DNA from: Globomyces pollinis-pini
Lineage: Eukaryota; Chytridiomycota; Chytridiomycetes; Rhizophydiales; Globomycetaceae
Direction of reading: 5' to 3'
Assembly: GCA_025399215.1 (NCBI GenBank)
Contig: MU621119.1
Location: 1 to 64,000, forward strand
Length of the DNA stretch: 64,000 bases
Under the pieces are notes generated by a model. The model searched no databases. It saw only the letters and a list, made by a program, of their open reading frames with translations, and was not told the origin of the DNA. How positions within the stretch are numbered: the stretch's first letter is position 1; every line of letters starts with the position of its first letter. Below are positions 11,368 through 23,700 of this stretch, piece after piece. The translations under genes and the position numbers were made by a program.

Positions 11368-12873
11368 ATGAAAAAAGGACTGGGACCGATTAAACCAAAA
11401 AGTTTCTTGGATACAAAGAAGCAAATGATTGGAAGAGGTCAGTTAACGATCCATAAAGAATCAAGCAAATCCTCCAGTATGTCCGATATATCAAGTCAAT
11501 CAATTCCAGGTATTTCATATTCAATATAAACTCTCCTACAGCACACTGTTTGTATGAAATGACTGTGGAAGAGATGTTGCTATTCCATGACGCACTGATT
11601 GTTCACCTCAACAAGTTGTTGGAAAAACATGGATTGTCTTTGATACCTGCAACTTTTAAAAACAAATACTACAGTCAACTCTTCAAATTATCCCATCAGA
11701 ATCATTGGTGGTCATGGTTGCAATTTAGAAAATTTAGTATTTTGATTACTTTAATAACTTTAGAACATACAGCAGTGTCAAACTCTAGTTTAATAGATAT
11801 ATGCAGTTTCGCTTCCATCATTCCACAAGGTCGATCTCCTTTTTATAAAATCCCTATAATAATACACAGATTTGTTAATCATCTCACCCTAAACGGTATT
11901 CCCTTAATCACTAACAAGATCAGCTCTCAGTGTCCAAGGAATATTCAGGGTCAGTGGGAACACAAAACGAATTGGCGGATTATTGGACATTTATGATGAT
12001 CAGACCGATTACGGAAACAATTAGTAGATATATTAAAATTAACCGTTTAGTGATTTCCAGCACCATACTGTCTATGATGTTGCAGATGCTTTGAAAAAGT
12101 TTCTAAGAAGTCTACCAGAACCATTATTTACGCATATGCTACATGATAAATTTTTGGATTGCCTTCGTAAGCCATTGTCAAAAATTAATGTTTTAGAAAT
12201 TCATAATGAAAAAGATCAGATACATGCATTACAACAATTGATATTATTTCTCCCACGTGAACATAGTCTGGCATTACTATATATCCTGGAGTTTTTGGTA
12301 TTAGTTGCTTCTAAATCGTCTGAAAATCAAATGGATTTGACTAACTTAGCTACAATTTTTGCACCAAACTTGATGTCCTCTAGTGATGAATCTCATGCAA
12401 TCACAGACTATCCGAAAACCATTAAATTGATTTCAATATTGTTACATAACAGTAGCGAATTTAAATTGTATGACTACCCTGCTTATGAGTTTTTGGAAGG
12501 TTATAAAGGAAAGTTACCGGAGCTAGAGAAGAAAAAATCCGTCAGTAGGCCTAGAGCTGTCACAATGGGTGTTGCAACGCGATATTCCGTTGGTGAAACA
12601 AATAGTATTCCAACCTCAAAAACACCTTCACAGCTATTCGTCCCTTCAAACGCATCTCCTCTACGAAGCTCAACAGTAGAACAATCTACCCCACGAGTAG
12701 TTGATTCCCCATCGCTTTTGGTAATGACTGATTTTCCATCTACTAGAGTTGATACTGATGATCTTGGGACATCACATATTTCTGTGCAAGACCGTCTAAG
12801 TGCAGTGATACCTAATCGTCTCTCATTTAAACCATTTCGTTCACGGTCTTCTACAAGTCCATCCCGTACTTGA
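11368..12873 (+). CDS. RhoGAP-domain protein
   Basis: Four exons: 11368-11509, 11542-11895, 11924-12023, 12051-12873 (introns 32, 28, 27 nt), 472 residues. The RhoGAP domain runs from about residue 140 to 330: IPIIIHRFVNHL, the arginine-finger loop GIFRVSGNTKRI, then ALKKFLRSLPEPLF, and NLATIFAPNLM. It should stimulate GTP hydrolysis by Rho/Rac/Cdc42-type GTPases and so act on actin or cell polarity. The C-terminal 130 residues are a Ser/Thr/Pro-rich low-complexity tail. The N-terminal part before the GAP domain has no membrane or PH/SH3 domain I can name. Arg finger and the Asn of APNLM are both present, so it should be active. Confidence 0.9.
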
Positions 12874-12986
12874 AAAACATTACATGGACTTTATATTTAC
12901 TTGTACAAACATAATAAAAATTATATAGTCTATAAAATCCTAAGTCAGTTTGAATTTATTTGGTAATTGGTAGTTGTACGAATACT

Positions 12987-14511
12987 CTAGGCAGGCGGTA
13001 AGAAAGTCCCAAACAGTACCGCACCTATTGAACCATAGACTACACAATAATATAGATACACCTTGACTATTGATGGGACGGATTTTTGATTTAAGCGTGA
13101 AGCAATGAACCAATATACAATTGGTTGCGATGTCATGAAACGAAGAACGACTTGTACATGCATAAACAACCCACAATAAAAGACCATGAATAGTGATAGA
13201 TATATGAATGGTAATAACTTGGATTGACCAAATTCAAGTTGACTATTTTTTGAATCAGTTAAAAACCCAAGTGTCATGAACCTTTCATTAGGAAACAAAT
13301 AAAAACCGTTTAGGATCTGATTTAAAATAGTGCCAAATTGTATAGAATTGTATGAAGAATACAGGAAAAGCCAAGAAAAACAATGGCAATTGCTGCAATG
13401 TATAATATTTCAAGAATCCACAATTCCTAAAAGAAATCAAGACGAGTTACCATTTACCAGTAATAATCTTGAACAAAAGAATAAAGCATTGGGATCGTTT
13501 GTGAGCACCAGGGTCGTGTGGTAACTGAAGAAACGCAAAACATTTGATATCCATACCATTGAAATCCTACAAATGGTAGCAACACCAATCCAGAATATAA
13601 GATCGAACGCATTACAAGAAATACAAATGACTAAAATGAGTGTGTGTAGATAATACTGATTGCCATTTTTTTGCGTGATGTAATATATCCCAAATGAAGA
13701 ATCCAATATAGATAATCCCATTTGATCTTGTGAGTGCTGAAAATGACCACCATATCGATGCTTGAAATCTATTTCCTCTGCTGTAACTTAACATTCCTTG
13801 AAATGTGAAAAATGCAAATAGTGATTCAGTGTATCTTGAGATTAACGCTTGAAAATAAACTACATTGAAGATAAAAATATTGACGATGGGATTAAACACC
13901 AGATTGTCACTGCCAGTCTGCTAGTATTCGGTCTGAAACTTAATTGCTTAGATAATCTATTACAGTAAGATCATCAGTTTTGTTTACCTAAACAGTGCTG
14001 TTGCTGCTAGAACAAACGCTACGTTTGATATCATTAGCCCTGCTACGGTATTTGCAGCTTCGTGACACATTGTATGGTTGGGATCAACTATATGTTACAG
14101 AAATTGCATAATACATAATAATCTCACAAATCGCATGAGTAATGGTAGAGCTGGGAAGAAGGCATGTTGGTTTTCCAGCCGATAGCCAGATTTGGCAATA
14201 TCCAAGAAATATACAGCATCCCATCGTACTAAAGGACGTAAGAAATGAACGATATATGAGTCTGCAGTTGAGGAGCATACACTATTAGTTGAAACGAGAG
14301 GTTGATTCTGAAAAGATGGATGAATTTGATTCAAGATTGTTGATTGGATAATATTTGTTTGAGTTGTATGCAAGAGAGTAGATTGATCATAGTCTAATAG
14401 GATATGGCCACTTAATAGAGCGATTGTGATGGTAAACAAGCGACTTGTTATGGCAGGTATGATAGCATGACGTACAATGGACATTAACAAAAATAGAAAA
14501 ACAAAATCCAT
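12987..14511 (-). CDS. GPI18: GPI mannosyltransferase 2 (PIG-V/Gpi18)
   Basis: Seven exons: 14115-14511, 13988-14087, 13864-13956, 13657-13834, 13458-13630, 13307-13426, 12987-13281 (introns 27, 31, 29, 26, 31, 25 nt), 451 residues. This multi-pass ER protein adds the second mannose to the GPI anchor. Family motifs: RWDAVYFLDIAKSGYRLENQ (luminal catalytic Asp), HAFFPALPLL, SSIYTESLFAFFTFQG, SALTRSNG, and YYWNCGFLKYYTLQQLP. The C-terminus ends in a helix with no retrieval motif. All six introns were placed by these motifs plus phase. It is divergent from cullin-4 with about 230 bases between start codons and converges on the RhoGAP gene. Confidence 0.92.
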
Positions 14512-14743
14512 TGATTGCTACTGAACGTTGTTAAAATTCATTTCAATTATTCGGCAAGTTTCCAAAACCTATTCAATACACGATGAAGTACACGATGAAT
14601 TTAAGCTCAACCAATGACACTCCTTCAATGACAACACTCCAACTCAAGTACTAACTTCTTTCCATTTACATATCCGTCCATCATCATGCATCTTGAATAT
14701 TTGCTATCAGTCGCTGATTTAAATTTTTGACATTTTATAATCA

Positions 14744-17387
14744 ATGAACACACTACTACCTCAACATAAACATGCAACTTCTCTTACCAATAAGCTTTCT
14801 TCAACAAAGAGACTCAAATTCATGGTTCTACAAGGTAAAAGCATCCTGTAACTGATGCCATAGATCCTCCAGTGGTCGATCAGGATTACATTCAGTCCCA
14901 CTTGTTTCTACTTGAATCAGCATTCTTGAGTATTCTGAATAATAACTACACAGTCAGCTATGAGGAACTATACAAGGTAAACCAATTAGATTGCTTCAGT
15001 TCAATTAAGAATACATCAATGAATACAAATACTAATAGTATTAGGCTTGTGAAAACTTGTGCCTACTGAAGCAACAGCAACCTATTTTAGATCTATTATT
15101 GAGAACTTATAAAGCGCATCTGACAGACTGTGTATTAATTTTGTCAAAGTATGGGTAATAATCTAACAGCACAGTGATTTGCTCGCACAAATGAACGATC
15201 CATTGGCGCTTGTATTGAATTTATGGAATAATACCACAAAACAAATCAATATCATCAAGAGTATTCTACTCTATCTCGATCGTACATACATTCTACATAG
15301 TCCTCAGAAATCCATTTTTTACACTCTGACAATCATGTTTCGTGACATTGTGTTCTCCAACATGGCTATTAAAGATTCATTAATGAAGGCTATATTGGCC
15401 TACATTAATGCTGAACGGTAATGAGTATTATTTTTATGATTATCGTAGAGATGGAAAACCAATTTCATCCGAATTGCTCACAGACTTGGTTCATATGTTT
15501 AAAGTCATGGAATCGTATCACTCCTTGTTTGAACCCAAGTTCTTGGATTCAACAAAGAGTTACTATACAAAGAAAAGTGCGCAATTGCTAAATGTTGGTG
15601 TGATCAACCAGAATAACAACATGACCTCTTCTGCCGACAACGTTGCTGCTTATTTGGATTGGGCAACGAAATGCTTACAAACTGAATCCACTAAATGTGA
15701 AGGAGCAGGATTTTTAGAACATTCTACCAATAAGAATTTGATCCAGACTTTAGAAAGTGTATTGATACACAACCATGTGCAGCTTATAATTGATCAAGGT
15801 ATATCGTAATTTTTCATTTTGTTTCTAGCATTTGTTCAACTCGCTCAAAACAACAAATTTGAAGAACTAAGTTGGATGTACAAATTATTTGAACGAACAA
15901 AAGATCTTGACCCATTAAAGCTTCAATTTGTTCAATACATCAAAGTATAGGTCCACAATACTAATTGTAGACTACTGGAACTCCATTGGTAAACGATCCT
16001 GAAAAAGATTCAACAATGATTGAAAATTTATTGAGTTTTCAGTACAAATTAAATCAAATTTGTCAGCTATCTTTCAATTCTAACCAGCTATTCATCCAGT
16101 CATTCAAAGAGTCATTTGCTAGCTTTGTAAATGAGCGAAAAATGAAACCTGCTGAATTGATTGCTATTTACATTGACAAGCTTCTAAAAACCGGTAATTG
16201 GTTTTTATTAATGGTAGGTGTGGGAAAAGGCTCTTCGGAAGACGAAGTAGAAGATAAACTGAATCAGTGCGTGTCCTTGTTTCGTTTTGTTCAAGGTCGA
16301 CTTGATTTCTTTATCTAAATATCTAGGCAAAGATGTTTTCGAAGCATTTTATGGGAAAACATTGGCAAAGCGTTTGCTGTTGGGTAAAAGTGCAAGTGTA
16401 GACTCTGAAAAGAGCATGTTGGTGAAATTAAAGAGTGGTATTCAATTGATCCTGTATCTGACATTTAGAGTGTGGGGCTGACTTTACATCCAAACTTGAA
16501 GGAATGTTTAAAGATATGGCTTTATCAAAAGAAATCATGGCATCATTTCAACAATCACCAAAATATACTGACCAGCTTGGGTCGGCTGAGTTTAATGTCA
16601 ATATTTTGACATCTGGGTATTGGCCGACCTATCCTATCGTCGATGTCATTTTACCAGAAACCGTAATTTGTTTTTTTTTTAACAGTTAGTTTTGTAACTA
16701 TCAACGAATCTTCACCGATTTCTATACTAAAAAATATTCTGGACGACGAATTTCTTGGCCAGTTTCTTTGGGGCATTGCAATATTCAATATCATACTCAA
16801 TTTGTGAGGCTTTTCTTTGATAATGTCTAGGGTACTAAAGATTTGGTCGTATCTTTGTATCAAAGTTTAGTATTACTATTGTTTAACAATTGTGATACAT
16901 TAACTACCAAAGATATAAGTTTGCAAACTGGGATCGAGACATCAGAACTTGAGAGAACGCTACAATCCATTTCACTTGCTAAAGTCAAGATACTAAAGAA
17001 AAATCCACATACTAAAAATGTAACACCAACGGATCAATGGACCATCAATCTGGATTTCCAACACCCAAATCGTAGAATAGTGATAAATACCATACAAGCA
17101 CAAGAAACCAAACAAGAAATTGACAAAACAAACGAAAGTGTATTTGTAGATCGACAATGGGTAATCGATGCTGCAATTGTACGAATCATGAAATCAAAAA
17201 AGAAATTACCATTGAAAGAATTGATTTGTGATTTATATGAAGTATTGAAGTTTCCTTTGGAGGTATGATTTATGTATTGATTTTATCGTAGACTGGTGAT
17301 TTGAAGAAACGAATCGAAAGTTTGATTGAACGTGATTACATTGAACGGGATGCGAATGATGCAAGTGTGTATATCTATTTAGCTTGA
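14744..17387 (+). CDS. CUL4: Cullin-4 scaffold of CRL4 ubiquitin ligase
   Basis: Thirteen exons: 14744-14834, 14864-14976, 15045-15148, 15175-15417, 15449-15798, 15829-15944, 15971-16193, 16218-16295, 16327-16437, 16469-16662, 16690-16803, 16831-17262, 17292-17387; 754 residues, normal for a cullin. Introns are 24-31 nt except one of 68 nt (14977-15044). Cullin-4 features: [71 protein letters not shown], and the neddylation site in [11 protein letters not shown], then [17 protein letters not shown] and a YLA ending. These match CUL4 rather than CUL1 or CUL3. It binds DDB1 at the N-terminus and RBX1 at the C-terminus for chromatin and DNA-damage substrates. Confidence 0.95.
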
Positions 17388-17538
17388 TGCAATTGCAATA
17401 AACTGATATTTTTTGAATTAGATTTTGATACATTTCAAAAGACAAGTGCTTTGATGTAAATGTAGACTATTCAAGAATGATCGTGAACGTAAGGTTTGTT
17501 CAAGAAAGTTGTTCATTATGCGGATTACATCTTGTTTA

Positions 17539-18644
17539 TTAATCTAATATTCGATGACAACCATTACAAGTCCATTTTTGGTTTGCTGTTGGTGCTAAAT
17601 GTCCAAAACAGCCTTTTTCAGCACATAAAAGTTTCCCAGAAACATATTTTGAATCATGATGCGCTGACTCTAACTGACATCTATCACATTGACAAATGAA
17701 ATGAAATAGAGACCAAAGTATCGATTGCCGATTTTGTCTACATTCTTCCACATTCAAATACGAGATATACGCAGTTTCGTTCTTGGCCAAGTCTTTGATG
17801 GCAAAGAAAGTCAAATCACCCTCTGGTGTTTGACAATGTCCGACGTTGGGTGAACAGGAATGATTAAAGAATACTGCAGTGGGATAGAGTGCTAAACCAT
17901 ACCCTTGCCTTGGATTCTGAGGACCCAAATAATTGAATGTGTACAAACCAAACGAGTTACACTCCTCTTGACAAATCAATCTATAGATAAAAGCGAAAAC
18001 ATCAGTGATTTCTGTTTCTTTATCACAATTGGCAAACTTTTGCACTTGCTGCATCAAATCCGATGATATTTGAGGTATTTTGAACTGATGAAGTTTTAAA
18101 GACACAAATCGTTCAAGTTCTTTGGTGACCAGCGTAAACTCTCGATGTTTTGCTTGATCAAATGCCGACATGTTATCCTACATGTTATAAAATGATAAAT
18201 TACACATAAGGATGCGACTGATTCCAATAGATCTTTATTGGATTCTTGACTCCAACGAATCAATAGTCGTTTAATCAAATTCATATAATCAATCGTGTAA
18301 TCTGGAAATGACTCCATCTCTTGAAATCCACATTCAAATTGATGGTATTTATTCCAATCCAATTCAGCGCATGATTTGGAACAATAGTAGACTTTTTGAC
18401 AATGATTTTTACATTCAATTATCAGTGGATCTTTTAACGATTGAGGTTCTTTGATGCAATGATAGCAAACTCTTTGTATAGATTGTTGATCAACTATACT
18501 GACGAATGCTGGTTTTTTTTAATATATTTGACAAGTACCTTTTGCTCTATGCAATATTGCACTTGCTTTCACTTCTTCATTGGCCACAAAATATCTTCCT
18601 TGGGTGGTATCTTGATTGATTTTTAGTATAGAATCTTGAAGCAT
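17539..18644 (-). CDS. SMYD-type SET/MYND methyltransferase
   Basis: Three exons: 18539-18644, 18204-18508, 17539-18177 (introns 30 and 26 nt), 349 residues. The SET domain is split by a MYND zinc finger, as in SMYD proteins: the N-terminal SET strand GRYFVANEEV, MYND with CYHC...CKNHCQKVYYCSKSCAELDW and HQFEC, then the SET core with FFNHSCSPNV and AYISY, and the post-SET cysteines CQCDRC plus a later C-x-x-C pair. SMYD enzymes methylate lysines of histones or cytosolic proteins. SAM-binding NHSC and the catalytic Tyr are both intact. The start at 18644 gives a slightly short N-terminus; an extra upstream exon is possible because a good acceptor lies just before it. Confidence 0.88.
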
Positions 18645-18859
18645 AGTAATACTATCAAGGATTGTTTTCTAAAAATGTGAAGAATATCTAACGCGTCGAC
18701 GGCATAGATGAAATATAACAAAATAAACTACTCAATTATTTCATATAATTCTTTATTTGACTTATCAATTTGAATTGCTGTGGTATAACTTATAGATTTC
18801 GGAAACTAGGAAATTGCTGTGCGTCTCTATGAAAGACAGTTTATATATATTATAGTAAT

Positions 18860-19738
18860 CTACCACCGTCTTTTAGGACCTCTTTGATACATCTGTTGGC
18901 CAGATCTCTTCCGTCCACCTATCGATTAATAGCACCAATCACGTACTACTTGCGGGTTCAAATTTATTCTTTAATGAACTTTTAGAAGAGGCATTACTCA
19001 CTGAATCTTTTGCATTTTTGTTTGAAGTTGGTTGAGTTTGATGTTCTTCCACTAAGAATATTAAACAATCTTAAGTGTTACTTAGTTTAATATAATCTGG
19101 CTCTGAATTTAAGGATACTGGGTTAAACATAGTTGTTGGTAAATTTGATGAGTAAGGATTTAAATTCAAAAACTTCAGCATTTTATCCATTATCTTCGGA
19201 TTTCGAAAAGCATGAGTTTGTAAAAGTTTGGTGTTAAAATACATTCCTTTAGATTGCAATTCAGTCCAGTAAGCAATTTTCGCCTAACATAAGCATACAG
19301 TTAGAATCAGTGGCAAATAAAAACTTGTAATTGTTCGGAAGGAGGGTCAGTTGGACCATCAGGCAAAGTTGTCGTCAGTAATCCTGAGAAATCAAAACCT
19401 TTAATTCTAATACCTTGATCAATCAGTATATTTCGAACTTTCTGTGTGGTTGATAGATTGTCATGATCGACTTTTGCTAATTTGATTTGGTTTTGTGATG
19501 AAATAGTTTTAATTGGTGATTTATTTTGAGTATTTCTATTGATTTGAGGAGAGCTCTGAGGAGGATTTGAAATGACTTTTTTAGTTAGTTTCACTTGAAC
19601 AGATTCGAAGGTAGAAGATGGGGAAGAATGCAAACTATTCTGATTGACTGAATGAGATTGTATGGATACAGTGGTAGAGTCCGGCTGATCCGAATGGTCT
19701 GATTCGTCGGATTGGTATTCGACAAGTGGCAAGGACAT
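18860..19738 (-). CDS. SAP30BP: SAP30BP/HCNGP-family splicing cofactor
   Basis: Four exons: 19325-19738, 19082-19283, 18950-19051, 18860-18918 (introns 41, 30, 31 nt), 258 residues. The N-terminal half is acidic and Ser/Gln-rich. The HCNGP core follows: PDGPTDPPSEQLQ, KGMYFNTKLLQTHAFRNPKI, MDKMLKFLNL, NLPTTMFNP. The C-terminus is strongly basic (GRKRSGQQ, RGPKRRW). Human SAP30BP works with RBM17/SPF45 in splicing of short introns, which makes its presence notable in a genome whose introns are mostly under 35 nt. It is divergent from PRKRIP1 with only 31 bases between the two start codons, so they share one promoter. Confidence 0.87.
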
Positions 19739-19769
19739 AAAAAGAAAAAGGTCTGAAATTCATCTTTTT

Positions 19770-20545
19770 ATGACAAGCAAGGACGAGGAAAAGGAAGTGA
19801 AGAAAGACAAATTAGATCTATTGAGTGAAGAGTACTTGTTGACGACTACCCCAGAAGAAAGAGCTCGAGTAGCTAAAGAGGGACTTGGATACTTGAGCGG
19901 AGGTTCAAATTGCATATTGATTAATATCTCTAGGTAAACCAAATAGTTTTTAACTGCTTAGGTTGGTGTTTATCAAATTAACCAATCTTTAGGTTCATCT
20001 TTTGAAATTAACGTTAGGTGGAGTTAGAGCTGTTCGCCAAGAACAAAGTGTGATACAAATTCAAGCAGAACGACTCAAGAAATTGATGGAAAGAATCGAC
20101 GTTCCTTTACCATCGCTGGAGCCAGAACCAGAATACGTTCCTCCTCCTAGAGAACTCAGATCGAGACAAATTCATGGTAGGCATCCCACTCATATCTTAA
20201 AATATACCAGGAACTATTTCGGGTTCAAGTGCGGGCGAGTATCATGTCTATCGTTTGTCTAGAAGGAGAGAATTTGCTAATACTCAAAGAGCTGCATTGG
20301 AAGCAACACTGGTATTTAGAAGTCATTTATATTAGGAAAAAGAAAAGAATGAATTCGCCCAACAGTTGGAAGAGAAGAGGAAACTTGATGAACTACAAAC
20401 TGAGAAGAAGAGATTGAAAAGACTAAAGAAGAAACAAAACAAGAATGCAAAAGCTCAAGACCAAAACAAATCTGATAAATCAAATACTACCAATGCAAAA
20501 CAACCCATTGAAATTACCAGCGATACTCCAAAAGCAGAGCCATGA
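19770..20545 (+). CDS. PRKRIP1: PRKRIP1-like spliceosomal protein (DUF1168)
   Basis: Proposed exons 19770-19933, 19962-19965, 19993-20176, 20211-20311, 20336-20545, 220 residues; introns 28, 27, 34, 24 nt. Core motifs match PRKRIP1: LKKLMERIDVPLP, the GSSAGEYHVYRLSRRREF block that defines the family, and a highly basic Lys/Gln coiled coil (EEKRKLDELQTEKKRLKRL). PRKRIP1 joins the spliceosome at the second catalytic step. The N-terminal 55 residues (exon 1) do not belong to the known family and need a 4-nt exon to stay in frame; the gene may alternatively start later. The end has an acidic/polar tail. Confidence 0.8.
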
Positions 20546-20706
20546 TAAAATATTTCAGTTAATATATTCGTAATCACTATGTCACTTTGTAATGGTTTCT
20601 TGATAAATTTTTAACAATCGCTGTGTTGAGTGGTGATTTGATATGATGTTAGATTTTTACATTTCAGATTAGTTTAATTTGAGGAAACTTCACTAAACGC
20701 GAACAA

Positions 20707-23700
20707 ATGGATGAAGAGGAAGAGTTTGATGATGAAGACCGACTACTTCAACAAGAATTATCCCAACATATAATCAATGAACAGGTAGATATATATGATA
20801 TTCATCAATTAGGATTTATTATCTATTGATGACCAGTCCAGTGTTGAAGATGTGATGAATCAATTCAATAAGGAAATTGAGCAACATGAAAGTGACAGCG
20901 AGGATATGCCACAATTGGAGGTAATAATTAAAATTGGTTATTTTATACCAGAAACTGCCATCTTGGAGTGAGCTATTGAAAACCATCTCGGTCCCCGTTC
21001 TCCAATTGGATATGAAAGAATCATTAGAATATCACCAATTACAAAATACAACATCTAGTGGATTGGAAAATATAAAGGATGTAGATGCTGTTAATCAGTC
21101 GAACATAGGGGAAACAACGCGACTGATTACTCACAATTCAGCAGATATTATACCTACCCAATCTACCGAGATGTTATTTGCTCAATCATTTGGTGATTTG
21201 CTGCCTTCAACAAAGATTGAACACGATACTATCAAAGACAATACCCCAAATATCGCTGTTTTAGACAAAGGTACATTGATTGAGACTAGAGCTTCTTAGA
21301 TAATATAGAATCAGGAAAAATAATAGGAGATGATGTGCTTCAACCAAGCACAATTTTGGCGACTGTTGATATTTCCACCAACAATGATTCACCAGAGCTA
21401 ATACCAGTTGAATGTATGATCAATTACAACTAACTGATTTAAGTGGACATCACAAAGAGTAATGGTGATGCGTATTCAGGATTGAACTCAGTTTTGGCAG
21501 TTGATGATCCAACAACAATAGATTTATCTGATATAAAGCCAATTGAAAGTATAAATAATGAGAAAAACGAATTTACAATTAACCTTGCGGAAGAAATAAC
21601 AGAAACCAATCAATTAAGTCAAGAGACTCCTCAAATAGGTACTAGGTCATAAAGGTTAACTAAAAAGGTGTTAATACAACGCCCAATACTGATTTAATAC
21701 CAAATATCCATGCAATAACAGATACGATACAGAATGATATTTCTAACAACATTGGTAAAGAGGAAACGAATACGAATCATGAAGTACAACCAAACCTCGA
21801 CGCAAGTGTTTTTGAAAATCTGACTCAAAAAGTATCGGATGTAAAGTCTAGAGGATCGGTTAAATCTCAAAAAAGCCCACAAATAGAAAAATTAGATTTA
21901 GAACGGGTCAAGAACAGTGGCCCGAAGACTCCAAAGATGCAATCGGCCAAGTTATCTAGACAAACATCAAAGCTAAAGAATGTGACTTCATTACCTGATC
22001 TATCAGCAATTCCAAATGAGCACGTTCGAAAAGAGTCACAAACTACAAAAGCACCTCTAGCAGCGTTGTTATCAGATGATTCAATTTTTAGTACAGAGAA
22101 TAATGAATTAGCTGAAAAAACAAAAGAACGAAAGAAATCAATAACAAGCGCAAGGCGACTAGTTAATTCAAAACTGGCTATAGAGAGTATTGATGAAGAG
22201 CTTGAAAAAGAAATGTCCGAAAATGAAAAGGCAGCAATAGACATAGCACCAATCAAAGTCGAAAATGAGAAATCGAATGTGGAGGGAAAACTAATCGGTG
22301 TCAATCATGATCGCGACCTTATCATCGACAAAGAGCACTTGAAGCCCAAAGGGCAGCTTGTTAAAGGGATTGCAATTGCAAAACGTACTAGAGTTGGTTC
22401 AGTAGCTACCACTGATCGAGAGATCAACTATGAACACCAATTGCTTCTTCAAGGTCAAAAATTAACAAGCGAGGGCTTTGATTCCGATTTGGATGATCTA
22501 TCAGGATCAGAGAGTGATGAATCTAGACAATCTAGTGCAAAATCGCATAGAGGCAGCATGTAATAGTATCACTCTAACTTTTAGAAAGCAAATGGCTGAA
22601 AGAAAATTGCGCAGACAGTCTACTACATATGCTAGATTAGAGGTAGCCTCTGTGTCTAATTAACAATAGAAAAAACATATAGATGACATGGATTTAGAGA
22701 AACTGTTGCAGTAATATTTTTTTACTAACTCCATTACAACAGAGATGCGAGAGGAGCTCAAAAAAAGAAACTATTATCGACTAAAAGTTCAATGTCAATC
22801 AAAGAGCATTTCGATTCCCAGCAAAGTGAGAAGATTTTTACAAATATGAGGACAAAGTCGGATCATATAGATTCAAAACAACCAGTGACGTATTCAAAGA
22901 TCAAAAAAGATGTGGATGATACTTCTACATTTGATATTCAACTTTTAAGACCCGAACCAGAGATGGAAACTACAGGTCCCACACGTAGTCTTTTTAGTGC
23001 CGCCAAATTACAAAATATGGATCCAGTAGATCGAGCGGAAATGAATCTAATATCTGCAATCGGAAAGAAAGTACAGAATGAATTAGATTCATTACACGAA
23101 AGAATTCTAAAACTACAAAATTATCAGCATTCTAAATCATTTGGATTCGAAGCTTCTAAAAATCTGAAAGCATTGCGTAATAGAGCATTACGTGACCTAC
23201 GGGCTCAAATGCCAGTTCTACAAGATCGTAAAAAGGCAATACAACAATACATTAGTGAAGATTTCAAGTTACTTTTTGCCAAAGAAAAGTATCGAAACAA
23301 CCAACTAATGAATGCCGCCTTGGATTTAAAAGAAAAACTCAATAGGAAAAAGATTAACAATGAACTTTTGTTTGAAGATGCAATGGCATTGAAACATGAA
23401 ACTGCTGGACATCTGAAGGATATTAAAAAAGATATGTTTCAAGCAAAGGTGCAATTCAATAAGGCACAAGATGACGTGAATTTTTTGAAAGCTGATTATG
23501 AAAAATTATTAGGGTTTGTTAACGAAAGAAGATCAAAGAAGATGGAAATTGTGCAAAAAACAATCAGTGTTGATAATGAAATTCAAATCAAAGAATTAGA
23601 AATATTAAATCTTGCATTGGAAAAGCGAAGGTCGAAAGGGGTAGCATTGCAGTCCATCAAAGAATTAGATTCTGTGGATTTGACGGATATGAACCTATCC

